A DNA stretch of 64,000 nucleotides from Acanthamoeba castellanii str. Neff (lineage: Eukaryota > Discosea > Longamoebia > Acanthamoebidae), in assembly GCF_000313135.1 (NCBI RefSeq), contig NW_004457391.1:153237-217236 (forward strand). The letters are read 5' to 3'. The notes under the pieces were generated by a model. It made no database searches and was not told the DNA's origin. It saw only the letters and a program-made list of their open reading frames with translations. Below, in pieces: positions 45,529 through 61,576 of this stretch. The translations under genes and the position numbers were made by a program. Numbering within the stretch: position 1 is the stretch's first letter; every line of letters begins with the position of its first letter.

Positions 45529-46775
45529 CTAGTCGTCCTCGGACAGCTGGGTAAGTGCGATCACGGAGAAGAGCTTCTCCTCCTTGTTCTTCTCCAGCCA
45601 CTCTGACTTGATGATCTTCGCGCAGTCCTGTTATTCGCCGCCGTGTAGGTCAGCGTCAGAGACTCCACGTGGCCCACTGAAGAGTGAACACAGAAAGTGT
45701 GAAGGCCGAACCTTGAGGAAGGTCTCCTGGCTGGTGGCGCCCCTGTCGGTGGGCTGAGCGCGCATGCCGTCCAGGCTCCACACGTGGTTGTCGACGTTGA
45801 GGAAGCTGATGAAGTGGAAGTCGACGCGGTCGCCCTCGCCGGGCGCCTCGGTCTGGCCCTGCTGCGCGAACCCGTCGTGGATCTTCCTGATCTCCTCGTC
45901 AAAGGCCAGAAGGTCGCCTCTCTCCTCGGGCGTCTTGTCCTTGGTCTTGTCAATGAAGTTCTGCAGGGCACCCGAGCCTAAGAAACCACACACACAACAC
46001 ACAACCGCACACGCAGAGCTCGATGGTCAGCTCCTGGAGTTCGGCTGTTTACAATGGGCGGGCGGGCTGGAGAGCGAGCTGGGTACCCAGGATGGGGAAA
46101 CCGGACTTGGCGAGGTTGGCCAGGGAGTGAATCACGCCGATGGTGCCACAGGCGTTGCCCAGAGAGCGCACTTGCCTACGAGATGGGGGCAGAGCAACAA
46201 CACCGATTGTTAGCTAACACGCAAGTAAAATAAATGTACGATAAAATATATATTGTATAAGTATGATGGTTATTTCTAGAATATAAATATAATATAATAA
46301 TAATAATGTTTAACGGTACCGCAGGAAGTAGACGGGGATGGCTGCGCTCTCGTCAGCGGGGAGCTTCCTGGCCTCGGCGTCCTCCTTGGACGGGAACAGG
46401 AACAGCAGCGCGATCACTACACACGCACCCCAAAAGTAATCAAAAAGATGAAATTGGGCCGGGTTGGTGAAGAGAAGAGGGCAGTGAACGGCGTGTAGCG
46501 CAAGTGGGCAAGTAGGGCACGAGCACGCTACCTGGCGCGGTGAACATGGGGGTCTGTGCATCCAGCACCTCATCGTCGAGGCCCCAGATGTCCGTGAAGG
46601 ACCACTCGGGCGAGGCACCCAAACCGTGCGCCAGCTGCAAGATTAGGGGGGGGGGCACAAGTAAGCCAGCCAATTCCTCGAGATGTGAGTGCTCGCGGCG
46701 TACCTTGGTGAGCACGTCAGGATTGCTCTCCAGGGGCAACCAAACCGGGGCCTTCTGTTCCTGCTGCTCTGCCAT
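45529..46775 (-). CDS. UCHL3: Ubiquitin carboxyl-terminal hydrolase, UCH-L1/L3 family
   Basis: ATG 46775 (MAEQQEQKAPVWLPLESNPD). Exons follow with GASPEWSFTDIWGLDDE, VIALLFLFPSKEDAEARK, the active-site Cys in LGNACGTIGVIHSLAN, GDRVDFHFISFLNVDNHVWS (catalytic His) and SLDGMRAQPTDRG (Asp), ending SVIALTQLSEDD at TAG 45529-45531. All three catalytic residues and the oxyanion Gln region are present, and the length of about 230 residues fits UCH-L3. These cysteine proteases release ubiquitin from small adducts and process ubiquitin precursors. No UCH37-like C-terminal extension is present. Confidence 0.88.
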
Positions 46776-46940
46776 TATCGATGCGTTGATGTGTTTTGTG
46801 ATTATAATTCTACTTTTTTACTTTATTTGCAGTTTTACACTCACGCAGCTCGTGCGCTGAAGGCTTTTCTCTGAAGCTCCCTCCACACACAAGCCCCCAA
46901 GCCCACCGAATTTGTGAAGCACAATGCAACTGAAGCTTAG

Positions 46941-48685
46941 CTAGTTCAATGTGGGGTTGTTGATGGAGTGTGGTGAGGACATCAATGGCTGTTTTTCCTC
47001 GCCCCACGTTGGTGGGGAAGCTCTGACGCCACGGCCCAAGCCCGGGCTGTCTCCTGAATATGCCAGAGCCACTGCATACACGTGTGCGCGTGTGGTCGGG
47101 CGTGTGCGCGTTGTATCGCGCAGTGAGTCACCACAGTCACAAGCGACAGCATCGCGGGGGGGGGAGGGAAGAAGCACGCACTCCCTTCCGTGGCCAAGTC
47201 TCCATGGCGGGGCTGTCTTCGCATGCCACGATAGATATCCTGCGCAGGGAAAGAAGGGAGGTGGTGTGGGCCATGGTGCACGCATTGCCAATGATGAGGG
47301 AGATCAATTGAGATCACACGTGTGTACCTTGTGCGCCTGGGAGGTGAAGAGGTAGATCAGGGTGTTGGTGATCCCCTGGAGTGGCACGAAGAAGCACTCC
47401 AAGTAGGTCACCGCGAACACCGAGTGCCCGGTCGCCTCCAATATTCTTGGGGAGGTGAGGGTGAGGGTGAGGTACACACACGCCATCACCGCACACGCAC
47501 ACGCACACGCACACGGAGGGCGAGGAGTACCGGTTGGTAGTGGCGGGGATCCAGAAGATGATGAAGGCCAACGGGTAGAGCAGGAGGCGTTGCGAACTCT
47601 TCGCTTGCTGGGAGTACACCGACCCTGACGCGATCTCCGTCAAGCGCGCAAACTTGACCTGCTGGGCGCCTAGCTCCCGCACCAGAATCAACACCATTCA
47701 TTTGCTGGCGTATCAGTGCAGTGTGCGGCGTGTGCGGCGTGTGAGTGCCGTACCTCGTCGCATGTGCGAGAAAATGGCGTAGTAGAGGCCAATGATTGCG
47801 GCGATGACAAACCAGACCCACATGTAGTACCATATAAACCGGGCGTACTTGGGATTCTCAGCGATCCAGCACCAACCCACTGCCACATGTATGAGTCGGA
47901 GGCGCTGGTGTCGTGTCGTGTGGCATGAGCGAAAATATACCAGAGTTGTCGTAGTGGATGCCTCCCGGGTTGTCGAGCGGAAGCAGGGCGAGGAGGAACG
48001 TGGGAGGTAGCCAGATCAGGTGAATCGCGACCTCCATTCTTCGTGTGATCTTTTTCATTAATTAAAAAAAAACGTTAACAACGTCAGCACCACGCAACAC
48101 ACGGCCGTGGGGGGAACGCGTTCATGCCGTGTGCGGCGCGTACCTTGGTTCCTCGCACCACCTGCATGTAGAGCACAAAGGCGATCACGAGCGCGTAGTA
48201 CACAGTGCCGCTGCCGCCAAACTGCACCAGCGCCCCTACAAGCACCGCGCAATGCGAATGCGGTTCGTGTTGGTCGGTGTGCGGCTCACCCATCGTGAGC
48301 CGATGTGTAGGGTCCAGGGTACCTTGGATGTTGCACGGCACCTCCGACAGCGGCTCCAGCCACAGGAACACGGGCAGAGCCCCAGCGACCTTGTCATTTA
48401 CAATTTATTAATATCATTTTTAAAATAACTATTAAATTAATATAAATTATAAAATAATTTAGTTTCTTATTTTTGTTGGTTTGGGGTTGATAAGGGAGGA
48501 GTGGGTACGAAGGAGCAGGAGACGGTGAGGTCGGAGAAGGCGAGGCAGAGGATGACGCGCCAGTAGCTCTTGCGCCACTTGCCCAGCAGGAAGGCCGAGG
48601 TGACGAGGAACAGCACGCTCACGATCGAGATCATGCTCCCGATGGCCACCGTCCCCATCAGCGCCTCCGTCTCCCTCTCATCCAT
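46941..48685 (-). CDS. Seven-transmembrane receptor, cAMP-receptor-like
   Basis: ATG 48685 (MDERETEALMGTVAIGSMIS). Exons give TM1 (IVSVLFLVTSAFLL), TM2 (WRVILCLAFSDLTVSCSF), TM3 (QFGGSGTVYYALVIAFVLYM) after CNIQG, TM4 (VAIHLIWLPPTFLLALLP), an extracellular WCWIAE, TM5 (WYYMWVWFVIAAIIGLYYAI), a basic third loop, TM6 (LLLYPLAFIIFWIPA) and TM7 (ECFFVPLQGITNTLIYLFTS), then a Pro/Ser-rich tail ending NNPTLN at 46941. Disulfide Cys in the CNIQ and WCWI positions, and the SDL in TM2, fit the Dictyostelium cAMP-receptor-like GPCR group. The ligand is unknown. About nine short introns. Confidence 0.72.
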
Positions 48686-48966
48686 GCTCAGTCACGCGTT
48701 GGCCAAATCTTTTTGACCAGATTTGTTGCAATTTGTTTCGTGTGGCCGCGCACTCACAACAAAAGGCTCTTCGGCATTGGCGGAGCAGCTTCTTCCTTTT
48801 CCTTTTCTTCACCACACCATTCCCAGTTCGACAAAAAAAGAACGAAGACGAAGCGAAAACGAAACGCAAAGAAAGCGAATGATAGGACCAATGTGATTTG
48901 TACAAAGTGCGGTTGTGTGCAGGTGCGAGTGAGTGATGAGTGTGATAGTGTGGAGGCAGCAATCGA

Positions 48967-49545
48967 TTAGACGCTGCCGGTGAGCATGTAGACGAGGAAG
49001 CCGCCGAAGGAGAACTTGCTGCTCTGTTCCCAGGTGGGCTTTGCCGGCGTCCTTCGCCGCTTGGCGATCCGCTTGCTGCCGATCCGCACCTTGGTGGTCT
49101 GCTTCTTCTTCTTCTCTCGTCGCTCCTTGTCCCGCTTTTCCTTGTCCTCCTCCTTGTCGTCGCTCTCGGGACTGCGGAGGATGGAGATGGAGCCCCACCG
49201 GGTGATGGAGACCTCGCACGGGGCCTTCTGCCACTCGGGCTCGCCATCGATGTTGATGGCCACGTCGTCCAATATGCGCAGCTTGAGCGTGCTGCCCTGT
49301 CCCAACCGATAACCTGCGCAAGAGCGAATGTAAATTTATGAGTCACTCATGTGTCGTGTCGTTGGTCGTGTCGTGCGCCGCACCTTTGGACACGTTGGTG
49401 CGGACGGTCGCTTCGTGGTCGAGTCCGCCGATGCCCACCACTTCGACCGTGCGGTCGCTCATGGAAGGCGTACTCCACAAGATGGGATACCCGGCAGAAT
49501 TGTCTGCTTCCTGTGCCGTTCCCCAGATATCTGTTGTTGTTGTTG

Positions 49546-49577
<32 letters not shown>

Positions 49578-51672
49578 CGTGCGTTGCTTAGCGATCAAGC
49601 ACTCTCTGCCCTTACTGGGATAAGTAGGCGTACCTAGGCCGGCCTGGTAGCAGGTGAAGTTGAGAACCACGAAAGTGCGCAGGTCCTTGGGCAGAGTGAT
49701 GGGATCGTCGTCGACCTCGGCCATGACGCAGCTGTGGAGGTCCGTCATTCCATTGACCGCCGGCCCGGGCACAGAACACAGGTAGCTGGCCGCGACAATA
49801 GAAAACGCACGAACGTCAGCACTCACCACTTACATTACCTAAATTGCAGTAATCCTAAACCACGTACAAGAGCTTGTTGAGGAGCTGGGCCTTGAAGAGC
49901 CACGGGTGCTTCTTTCTGGTGTTGTCGAAGCCCAGGGCCACATGGGCATCGAAGCCTACTCGAAAGAAGGAAGGTGAGTGAGGCCGCCCCGATGAGTAGC
50001 GAAGAGGAGGGGATCCGGTCGTACCGACGTTGAAGTAGTTGAACATGTACTGCACCGTGCGCCTGCTCTCGGAGAACTCACCGGTCACTTCATTCTGAGG
50101 CCTAATCTCCACCCGCCATCTGTTGAAGATGTCCAGCCGAGAAGTGAGCATGTGCGTGTCGTGCGTGTCGTGTGCCGTGGTGTGCCGTGTGGAATGCGTA
50201 CATGTCGAGTGGAGAGGGCTCGGCCTGCTGATAGAGGTCGAAGGTTTCGATGGACGCTTTCCTCGTCCGGCTCAAAACCACCGCCCCAACCGAATTCGCG
50301 CGCCAGATCGTTGCCGGTGCCCATGGGAAGGGTGGCCAGCTGGTGTCGTGGTGCGTGGTGCGTCAGCGAGAGTGATACAGAAAGCCGTTTTAACCTGAGA
50401 ATTGGGGGGAATGGGAGATGAGCTACCGTGGGCATGGGCTGGAACTTCATCTTGATGAGCGCATTGATTATCGAGCTGTAGGTGCCATCCCCTCCGCCCA
50501 CTACGATGCACAGGTTCTCCTCGCCCCTGAACTGTTCGAGACTGCCGTGGCCATGAGTGATACAACGACGTTGTGTGTTGTGTGTGTGCATGTGTAAGGT
50601 GCCCTGTTGTTTGTGGTGTGTGCCTGTGTGCGTGTGTGTGTGCGCGCGCGCGTGTGGCGTGTGTGTGTGTGTGTGAATCGTTGATGGAGAGTGAGCGTAA
50701 GGTGTACCAGTCCTCGAGGTCGTCCAGCTCGACCAGGTCGAACACGCGATCCTCGCCGAGCTCTTCGGTGAGCAGCTCGAGGGCGTCTTCGCCCTTCTGC
50801 GCGCCGCTCTTGGTGTTGACAAAGGCCACGAAGCTCTTCTTGGCCTTCTTCTTCTTCTTCCTGTCCTTCTCCCTCACGTCCGCGTGACACGCCTCAAATG
50901 AAACCGTCGACGTCGACGATGACGACGACTTCGACAACGTTGGCACAGCTGCCGGAGGCGTCGACGTTCGCACGGGATCGCGCAGGAGGGAGACGCCAAT
51001 GGGCTTCAGTGCCCTCTTTACCTGGGCGTGCGTGTCGTACGTTGGCGAAGAAATGGAGGAAGACGAAGACGAAGACGAAGCAGGCGGTGCTCGAGTGGTC
51101 TGGCTGAAGGTCTGGTAGTTCTTCCTGGCGGCGGCGGTGGCGACGACGGGAGCTGCGGCGTTCGGTCGCGTTCGGGTCTCCGCCGTGTCGGGCGACGAGG
51201 TGCACGCGGCCGAGGCGAAGGCTGACGAGGACTGCGAGGTGAGCTTAACGTCTGCGATCTGCCTCCGATCCTTCTCGCCGGCGGCGTAGAAGGTGTCGCT
51301 GTCGTCGCGACGGTGCCGACGTACGCTGTCGTCCAGGCTGCCGCGCCGGCCCGTGCGTGGATAGCCGCCCATGGCCCGCTCCTCGTCCAGCTTCTGCTGC
51401 TGGGCCAGGCTCTGCTTGAGCAGGCCTGGCCGCGTGGGCGAGCCCGCGGCATCCTCTGAGTCGGAGCTCGCGCCTCTCTTGGTGTTGTCGCTGCTGAAGA
51501 GGGACACCTTGCGGAAGGATGCGCCGGTCGATTGCCGCAGGGGCGAGGAGGAGAGGAGAGGCGAGGCCGAGAAGGTACCGAATGAGGTGGGAATGTGGCC
51601 GCTTGGCGACGTGGATGGAGGCGAGCTCTGATGCGCGGCGCTGGAGATGACGTAGTCGCCGTACGTGTCCAT
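48967..51672 (-). CDS. Diacylglycerol kinase
   Basis: ATG 51672. About 280 residues of Ser-rich, probably phosphorylated N-terminus, then the DAGK catalytic domain: FVAFVNTKSGAQKGEDALEL, LCIVVGGGDGTYSSIINAL, LATLPMGTGNDLAREFGWGG. The accessory domain follows: MFNYFNVGFDAHVALGFDNT, FKAQLLNKLLY, RTFVVLNFTCYQAGLG, RTVEVVGIGGL and INIDGEPEWQKAPCEVSI. The ATP-binding GGGDGT is intact. It phosphorylates diacylglycerol to phosphatidic acid in lipid signalling. No C1 zinc fingers are seen in the predicted N-terminus, unlike animal enzymes. The C-terminal extension is basic (ERREKKKKQTTKVRIGSKRI) and ends with a hydrophobic patch (GGFLVYMLTG). Confidence 0.85.
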
Positions 51673-52103
51673 TTTGTAGAGAGAGATGGAGATGGAGATG
51701 AAGTGTGGGTGGGAAGAAGCAAGAGGTAAAAACGAACAAGAAGAGGAGAGAAAGATCTTTTATGGCATGTTAGAGGTCGTACCCACCAGGCTCTGCGCGC
51801 GTTCAAAGTTGAAGTGTTCGTGTCAAGAATCTAAACGCATTCGAGCGAAATTTGGGAAGAATCGAATCTTCTTTTCCTCCAGCCGGCCAAAACTACGCTC
51901 GAGCTGCCACCTCGAAATGTGCAGCCCGCCCAGAAGTAGCGATGCCATCTTCCAACACTCGCCAGCACATTGTCTTCTTCTTCTGTGTTCATTTGATTTA
52001 CAGCTGTTGCAGCACTGAACTCCGGTGGGCAGCAGCGTCGTCATTGGGCGGAGGGGTGTTGCGGCTCGGTCAACGTGAGCGGTGGCCACCACAGGGTCCA
52101 TCA
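51673..52103. other. Intergenic between two minus-strand genes
   Basis: Holds the 5' flank of the diacylglycerol kinase gene and the 3' flank of the vWA gene. No element was recognised. Confidence 0.35.
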
Positions 52104-53665
52104 TCACATCTTTACGACTTCGCCATCGATGATCAGGCCCCTGCAACATCCCCGGGGGTCCTCCCGGTGTGTGAGTCCCTACTAAAGAGGTGGGGAGGAG
52201 GGTGGGCTGTGGTCCGTACCATTCGCCGAGCTTGACGACCCAGGTGATCTTCTTGCCCTCCGTGGCCATGCGGGCGTACTTGCTCGCCTTGTTCTTGTTC
52301 TGCTCGATGAAGGTCACCCCCTCGATCCGCACGAAGCGGCACCCGGCACGCCCGACCACTACCGCATGCCGCCGCCCCAGGGCCTCCACCTCGCCCACGC
52401 CCTTGTCATGCAGGGCCTCGTGGATGCGCATCAGGTCGTCCGTTGACAGCGACAGCTCCTTCATCGTCGACGTCAAGAACACGTGCGCTTCGCCCGACGC
52501 GGCAGTGGTGCTGCCGCCGGCGGTCTTGGCCCAGTGCTCGAGCTGCTGGTCGCCGGCCTCGCGGTAGAGAATGCCTACCATGGTCTCGTGGATCGACGCG
52601 ATGCTGGCCAGGGTGAGGTACTCGCCGCCGGTGCGCTCCGCCATCTCCCGCCAAAACCTCGTTCTAGGGCCGCGCGACGCTGGCTTGCCGCCGGCGTGGA
52701 CGCTGTAGATGGTGACGCCGTCGGCCTTGAGTTGGTCGACCTCGGCGCGCCAGTCGAGCCGCCGCGTGTTGCCGGGGAAATCCGGTGTGTGGGGCAGGTC
52801 GTCGCCGATCATCACCAGCGCCTTGGTGCTGCCGGGGCGCCACGAAAACTGGCGGCTCTGCCATAGGGCCAGCTCGTAGCACTCGCCTGTGTGGTGCGTG
52901 TGGAGCCTACTGCATGAGTGCCGCCGGGCCACACCTCAGCCGCGGCTTGGCGGGGGGGGGGGGCGAACCTTCGTCGTCGCCGCCCAAGGACCCGTGAGTG
53001 TTGCGGATGAACGAGCACAGCGCGTGCCGGTCGCTGGTGAAATCGAGCTCGCGGGTCACGTAGCACTCGTGACCGCCCATCCACACGCCGGTGGCGCAGT
53101 AGTCGCCGTGCGCGATCAGCCCGATCCGTATGTCTGATCACAGACAGACCGACCGACCGACCGACCAACAGAGAACAGCACTATAAGAACAAAGCCAACA
53201 ACTCGCTAGCAAAGGCGGCTTTCAGAGCGTACTCGGAACATCTCGCAGGAGCTCCTCCACAATCTGCTCCACCTTGGTCTTCACCTCGCCCACATAGTGG
53301 TACATGGACCCGGTCGTGTCGAAGCTGCAACCGGCAAAAGAAATAAGAAGGATGAAGAACGGGAGAAGTAAGAAGATGTCAAGTTTTAGGCGCACCTGAA
53401 TACCAGGTCCATCATCAGCTCGTTGCCCTTCTTCACCAACGGTGTCACAGCGCTGGGCAGAATTGTTAGTGCGCGTGTGGGTGTGGCTGCGCGATGAGTT
53501 TGGGGTTGCATGTCCGTACGTCTTCGTAGGGACGGTCGGCTTCGCGCACGAACAGGGGCTGTGCGCTGGAGTGGCTTTGTCGTAGAGCGACTTGGCGCGT
53601 TGGTGTGCCCCTCCAGGCGCGGGACTCCGCTTGCGCTTTATGGTGCAGTTCAAGGGCTGCACCAT
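52104..53665 (-). CDS. von Willebrand factor A-domain protein
   Basis: First coding exon 53665-53520 if ATG 53665 is used (MVQPLNCTIKRKRSP). It joins in phase to AVTPLVKKGNELMMDLVF and then the vWA domain with MIDAS motif FSFDTTGSMYHYVGEVK. IRIGLIAHGDYC, GSLGGDDEGECYEL, ALVMIGDDLPHTPDFPGNTR and VTIYSVHAGG follow. A second, unrecognised region comes after it (TGGEYLTLASIASIHETMVG; ALGRRHAVVVGRAGCRFVRI; KITWVVKLGEW) and the last exon ends GLIIDGEVVKM at TGA 52104-52106. The domain binds metal and protein ligands. No signal peptide is seen, so it is probably intracellular. Its ATG is only 12 nt after the proposed RecQ stop, so the two may be one gene. Confidence 0.65.
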
Positions 53666-53677
53666 CCACGGCAGCGT

Positions 53678-57499
<3,822 letters not shown>

Positions 57500-57723
57500 G
57501 GCCTTCTTCGCTCGCTACGTCGCTCACTGTGTTCGCACGAGTGCGAGAACACACAGAGCCAGGTACGTGTGGTCGTTGTGGGCCAACCAAACCCTTCTAC
57601 TAACACTTTCGGAATTGGTCGCTTGTTTTACCAAAAGACCAAAAAAAGAAGAAAAAACAACAAAATTTTGAGCGTTTGGGGCCACAGCCCTGCTTGAAAG
57701 GGGAGGTGCCTTCTGGGATGGCA

Positions 57724-60700
57724 TCACTCGGCAAGACCGGTCCACGCCTCGCTGTGTTCCCACAGCTGGGTCATGAGCCCTCGGTTGTGGCTCACCGGGT
57801 TGGGCGGCTGCAGCCAATGCAGAACCACCACGACATCACGGGCGGTGCACACCGTTAGTGATGGCCGTGGCGTTGGAGAAGAAGGTGGTGGTGGTGGCCT
57901 ACGCGTACCCGTTCGATGCAGTTCTCGAAGTAGCGTCCGCGCACCGACGCGGTCTCCTCGGCCAGGGCCGCGAACAGCGAGCAGCGGGCGCCTGCACACC
58001 CAGAGTTGCGAAAGCATATCAGCACTGTGTACGCACATGACACGCGCACGTACACGACACGACACGACACGACACGACCAACGACACGACCAACGACACG
58101 ACCAACGACACGACCAACGACACGACCAACGACACGACCAACGACACGACCAACGACACGACCAACGACACGACCAACGACACGACCAACGACACGACCA
58201 ACGACACGACCAACGACACGACCAACGACACGACCAACGACACGACACGACACGACACCGAGCACAGTCGGAGCAGAAGCGGGAGCGGGAGGCGGCGTGT
58301 GCCTTCTTCTTCGCTGATGAGAAACTTCTTGGAGAGCCAGTTGACGGTGAACGGTATGGGGTTCCAGGCCTGCTTGAAGATCGTCTCTGTTGCGTTGCAC
58401 GCGTGCAGTGCGCACCCACACGCCGCATCGGTCGTCAGTATTGGCGTGGGGGGGGCTGGCTGGCGGGGGTGGATGCGGCGCCGCACCTGTGGCGACGGCG
58501 CCGGGGTGGACCGCGTTGGCGACCACGTTCATGCCCTCCAGGCGAAGGGCGAGCTCATTTGTGAATGCCACCACCGCCAGCTTGGACTGAGCAAACGCGG
58601 CTGTGATAGAAGCGTCAGTGCCAACAATGACACGACACACGACACACGACACACGACACGCGACACGATGTGGGCATGCACGTACGATAGAGGGTGATCT
58701 TGGTGGTGGGAGTGAACATGTAGCTGTCGCTCATGAGTACGTCTCGCGCGTCCGTGTGCGCACGCGATGCCACGTTGACGATCCGCGTCTTCTCGCCGCT
58801 GCAACCCCCGGACAAGCGCAAGAATCCAATTTTAAATATATATTGATATGATTGCGATGTGAGTGTGGGGCGATACCTCTTCGTGGCCGTCGTGTTGAGT
58901 TCCTCGAGCAGCAGGTTGGTGAGCAAGAAATGCCTGGAAGAGGCACGTTGGGGGACGCGACGTGAGCGCCAAAGCGGCACACGACACGCACGACACGCAC
59001 GACACATACACAGCACACGGGGTACCCGATGTAGTTGACGCCCATGTGGATTTCGAAGCCGTCCTGGGTGAGCTGGCCCATCGCCCCGGCCTGCCCACAT
59101 TTGGCGTGCGTGAGTGTCGCGACTGCGGGTCATTGGGAGTGCAAAGGAGGAGGGTGGGGCAATGGGGGGGGAGGGGAGCCGTACGACTCCGGCGTTGTTG
59201 ACGAGGAGGTGCAGGGGCAGTGCTCGCTTGGTGAACGCGGCGGCGAAGTGGCGCACGGAGTCGAGCGACGCCAGGTCCAGCTCCATGAACTCGAGGTTGT
59301 CGTTTCCCGTCTCTGTGTGCCAACGCTGTGAAATGAGCACGACCGCAAACAACAACAACAGCAGCAGCAGCAGCAGCGGCAGCACACGACCGATCGAAGC
59401 GAAGGGTACCTTCTTTGACCTTGGCGATGATCGGCTCGGTCTTTTCGCGCGAGCGGCAGGCTGCGCACACCAAGGCCGAGATCAGAGAAGTGGTACGACG
59501 GGAGGGGGAAAGTGTGCGCGCGCATGGACCCAACTCGCGCGTACCGAAGATGACGTGCGCGTTCAGGCGCGCCAGCGTGATCGCAGTGTGGAGGCCCACG
59601 CCCGACGAGGAGCCCGTGACAATCTGCAGCCGCGTGCGACGACGATCGGTAGAGCAGAGTAGAGTGAGCCCAAAAAAGAACGAAGAGGCCAGAAGGTAGA
59701 ACCGCGGTGCGCGCGTACCGCCACTTTGCCGGTGAGGTCGTAGAGGTTGAAGAAGAGCTTGATGTGGAACGAATTCCAAAGGCGCTTCTTGACGAGCAGT
59801 TCCTTCAGATATCTGTCGAGCAATCTATTGATGTCGTGTCGTGTGTGCGGTGTGTGTGTGCGGTGACGTGTGTGCGGTGAGGAAATCAAGCAAAGAATTG
59901 AAAGCCGCGCGGTGGCGGTTCGGTGGTGCGTACTTCTGACGTTCATCAATGATCTTGGGGTCGAGCGAACTGCCCAGCACCAGCCGCGAGGGGAACGCCG
60001 GCATCTCTTCATTCGGATACGACTGTCGCAACTGTTGGGACGTTGGGAAATGGGTGGTGGTTAGCAACGCGCGAGTGCGTGTGCGGTCAGTCGTGTGCCA
60101 AACACGAGAGAATGGGAGCGTACGGCTTCGTGCAGGCTATAGAACTGGGAGAATCGCTTCACCACCGTCTTCGGTTCCGTGGACGACAGGCTGAAGAACT
60201 CGACGTGGTACACCTGTACACACAAATAAATAAATAAAATGATAAATAATAAACAAAAGATCAAATAAATAAATAAAATAAAATAAATGGTGCGTACGGC
60301 GTAGGACTCTTCGTCGTTGGGGGACTCTTCGATGTGTGTGATGGGTATGCTGATGTCGTAGACCTGGTCGCGCTCCTCGCTGCCCTCGCTACGCGAGGAC
60401 GACGTCGAAGTCGAAGATGAAGATGAAGATGAAGACGAGGAAGATGAAGAGGTCAGCGACGGCAGGCCAAAGGAGAAGCCGTTGCTGTTGCTGGCGCTCT
60501 TGTGCGGGTTGGAGCTCTTCCTCTGTGATGCCGCTCGCTTGGCCTGGCGCTCGGACATGGGCGGCGGGAAGGACTCGAACTCGACCATGGCCTTCACCTG
60601 CTGCTCGCCGTCATCTTCAACCACCACTTCATGAGGAGCTGGCTCCTCCGTCTTGGGAGCAGAGGGGACGGCCACGATGACGGTCACTGCTGGCGGCTCG

Positions 60701-61143
60701 ACCTTCTTCTTGACCGGCGCCTCGGTGACCTCGAACGTCGATGCACCGAACACGTCGCTCGCGCCGCTCTTCCTCTTGCCGCCGAAGAGCTCGTCTTCGA
60801 CTTCTGCGACCAAGCCGGCCTTTCCATTTGAGTGGTGGTGGTGATGATGTGAAGTGGTCTGCTGAGATGTATCGAAATCGCGATTTTTGAATAGGAATTC
60901 ATCGCTGAATTCCTCCTTATGATGGTGCACGGTGGTTCTCTTTTCCTTGGGAACGTCGACCATGGTGCTGTCGTCGTCCAATGCGAGGCTGAGCGGATGG
61001 TCGAACGCCGAGTGTTCCACGGCTTCAATCGCAGAATCCATCATAATGAAATGCTCAGGCTTGTGACTGAGGGAGCTTGCAGAAGAGATGGATCGTCGTT
61101 TCCGGAGGAGTAGACTATCTGGTCGCGCAGTCGTTTCGATCAA
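57724..61143 (-). CDS. PX domain - short-chain dehydrogenase fusion
   Basis: ATG 61143 (or 61044). A Ser-rich, acidic N-terminus of about 230 residues is followed by a PX domain: DQVYDISIPITHIEES, YHVEFFSLSSTEPKTVVKRF, SQFYSLHEAVRS, MPAFPSRLVLGSSL, IIDERQKLLDRYLKELLVKK. The same exon continues into the SDR start (FFNLYDLTGKVA), and the next gives the Rossmann motif IVTGSSSGVGLHTA. LPLHLLVNNAGVV, MGVNYIGY, RIVNVASRAH, FAQSKLAVVAFTNEL, VVANAVHPGAV and RGRYFENCIE follow, ending LWEHSEAWTGL. It resembles retinol dehydrogenase/WWOX-type SDRs. The catalytic YxxxK is FAQSK, so Tyr is replaced by Phe. The PX part would target phosphoinositide membranes. TATATA lies about 47 nt upstream. Confidence 0.78.
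58052..58257 (+). repeat. 12-bp minisatellite (ACGACACGACCA)n
   Basis: About 14 nearly perfect 12-bp units, flanked by (ACGAC)-type shorter repeats, lie in the intron before the last two coding blocks of the PX-SDR gene. All six frames stay open across it, giving spurious long ORFs. Confidence 0.95.
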
Positions 61144-61576
61144 TCACTTGCACTCAGGTGCGTGTCGGATGTGATGAATTATAAACAAATATATATCAAA
61201 ACACATGCAACGGAAAAGGGAACCGACAAAGCTCTTTGTCTGACCACTTATTGCGCTTCACACGGTCGACAAGTGACTGGGCGATCGTCTGCGCCTGGGC
61301 TCGAGGACATCGTCGCACACTGCAACGTGGCCTGCTCCTCGAGAAGACGATGACTTACACGGCTTCAAGGTCGCTGAGCTGTCTCGGGTACAGCACGCTC
61401 TGTACAGCGTGGCACAGCTCACGAGCACAGGCGCAGCACCACAGATCAACAAGAGTACAACTACTCTGCAAGCCACTGAGGAGAAAGGCGCGGGTGTTCG
61501 AGTACAGCCATCAAATGGCTTCTTCGTGTTTTGCGTCTGTGGGGTTTGTGTGGGAGAACAGTAAAAGAGATCGAGC
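61144..61576. promoter_or_regulatory. PX-SDR promoter and RPL5 3' flank
   Basis: A minus-strand TATATAT at 61190-61196 sits about 47 nt upstream of ATG 61143. The rest (about 61230-61560) is unannotated and shows no convincing gene. Confidence 0.45.

Noticed and set aside
1..45531. Ubiquitin/quality-control gene cluster (TSG101, NPL4, listerin, UCH)
   Set aside because: The genes are on both strands, tens of kilobases apart and mixed with unrelated ones; chance proximity is the simpler reading.
58019..58486. Long ORFs of repeated VSLVVSLVV, RHDQRHDQ and TTRPTTRP
   Set aside because: They are translations of the 12-bp intronic minisatellite in different frames; exons of the PX-SDR gene flank it with proper splice sites.
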